Assembly (NCBI GenBank): GCA_964413425.1
Contig: CAYPST010000007.1
Location: 1-64,000 of the forward strand
Length of the DNA stretch: 64,000 nt
Source: DATFLS01 sp964413425
GTDB lineage: Bacteria; Fidelibacterota; JAANXI01
Direction: 5' to 3'
The notes below the pieces were generated by a model. The model was given only the letters and a program-made list of their open reading frames with translations, had not been told where the DNA came from and ran no database searches. Below are positions 63,721-64,000 of this stretch, in pieces. A program made the translations under genes and the position numbers. How positions within the stretch are numbered: the first letter of the stretch is position 1; each line of letters begins with the position of its first letter.

Positions 63721-64000
63721 TTATCCTAGCATAATCGATTCTTCCGGATATTCATAGAGTTGTTTTTGGAGTTTGCTGCCCAGGGCGATGGCAAAGGCTA
63801 ACGGACCCACCCGGCCTGTATACATCGTGGCAATGATGATATATTTCCCCAGTGTGGACAGTTCAGGCGTGGCTCCCATGGAAAGGCCCACTGTCCCGAA
63901 TGCGGAAAATGATTCAAACAACAGGGCCATGGGATTTTGTGTTTCAACGATAGTCAACAGGACAAAACTGAGAACCACCACGAGCTGGGATCCCAGGATG
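63721..64000 (-). CDS. ktrB: KtrB/TrkH potassium transporter, C-terminal part (truncated by window edge)
   Basis: The frame is open to the window end, so only about 92 C-terminal residues are visible. Seen: LLFESFSAFGTVGLSMGATP, the fourth P-loop with its filter Gly, then ATMYTGRVGPLAFAIALG, both standard for the Trk/Ktr superfamily. It ends PEESIMLG. It forms the K+ pore with KtrA as gating ring. Confidence 0.9.
   Translation of the reverse strand, partial: ILGSQLVVVLSFVLLTIVETQNPMALLFESFSAFGTVGLSMGATPELSTLGKYIIIATMYTGRVGPLAFAIALGSKLQKQLYEYPEESIMLG

Noticed and set aside
1..64000. Alternative genetic code (UGA = Trp or Gly)
   Set aside because: Many clear genes end with TGA at the expected C-terminus (for example the YqaA-like, TauE and SHOCT-region genes), so UGA is a normal stop here.
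1..64000. CRISPR arrays, prophage, rRNA operon
   Set aside because: No regularly spaced direct repeats, structural phage genes or rRNA-like sequence found by reading.

Overview
The window looks like a chromosomal segment of a Gram-negative bacterium of the FCB (Fibrobacterota-Chlorobiota-Bacteroidota) neighbourhood. Evidence: a TamA/TamB outer-membrane pair, a mitochondrial-type aconitase, a secreted metalloprotease ending in a FlgD/Por-secretion-like C-terminal domain, L-lysine 6-transaminase, and a thrS-infC-rpmI-rplT-pheS-pheT-zapA-rny-folD gene train. Calditrichota, KSB1 or Neomarinimicrobiota-like lineages fit; the genus cannot be named from sequence alone. No rRNA, CRISPR array or prophage is seen. 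Standard-code TGA stops are common.

Layout. 1-3.9 kb: a metal/envelope-stress island with a heptanucleotide repeat, a Met/His-rich Spy-like protein, a SHOCT protein, a methyltransferase, a secreted heavy-metal-associated (HMA) protein with an in-frame TGA exactly at the first metal-binding Cys, and decayed AraC and CopB remnants. 4-9.1 kb: triple rhodanese, SufE, DedA/YqaA-like protein, HAD phosphatase, TauE/SafE exporter and a coupled mini-ORF that also contains an in-frame TGA. 9.2-11.4 kb: tRNA-Pro with partial copies, then aroH-aroF behind a Phe/Tyr-rich leader peptide and attenuator. 11.7-15.3 kb: leuS and an unknown coiled-coil membrane protein. 15.5-32.5 kb, all minus strand: greA, carA, carB, a small membrane protein, a Mth938-like protein, cutA, tamB, tamA, an MBL hydrolase, an MscS channel and a K+ channel. 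32.5-40.1 kb: an accessory region rich in a short inverted-repeat (MITE-like) family, two unknown genes, and a Tat-signal fucose-isomerase-like gene broken by an IS630-type element and by a separate frameshift, next to a beta-helix protein. 40.2-43.9 kb: an SDR oxidoreductase, tRNA-Arg and aconitase. 44-53.8 kb: the translation/division operon. 53.9-60.4 kb: tRNA-Val, ctpA, tmk, rsmI, lat, a hemerythrin-like protein and rho. 60.8-64 kb: a metalloprotease and the KtrA/KtrB potassium uptake pair, the latter running off the window.

The two strongest observations are (i) a likely selenocysteine-containing HMA metal-binding protein: Sec replaces the first Cys of GMTCxxC, a bSECIS-like hairpin with a GGUC(C) loop lies 18 nt downstream, and the gene has its own near-perfect promoter; and (ii) a complete ribosome-mediated attenuator upstream of chorismate mutase/DAHP synthase. 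The rest is mostly conserved housekeeping, with selfish-DNA damage concentrated at 32.5-38.3 kb.
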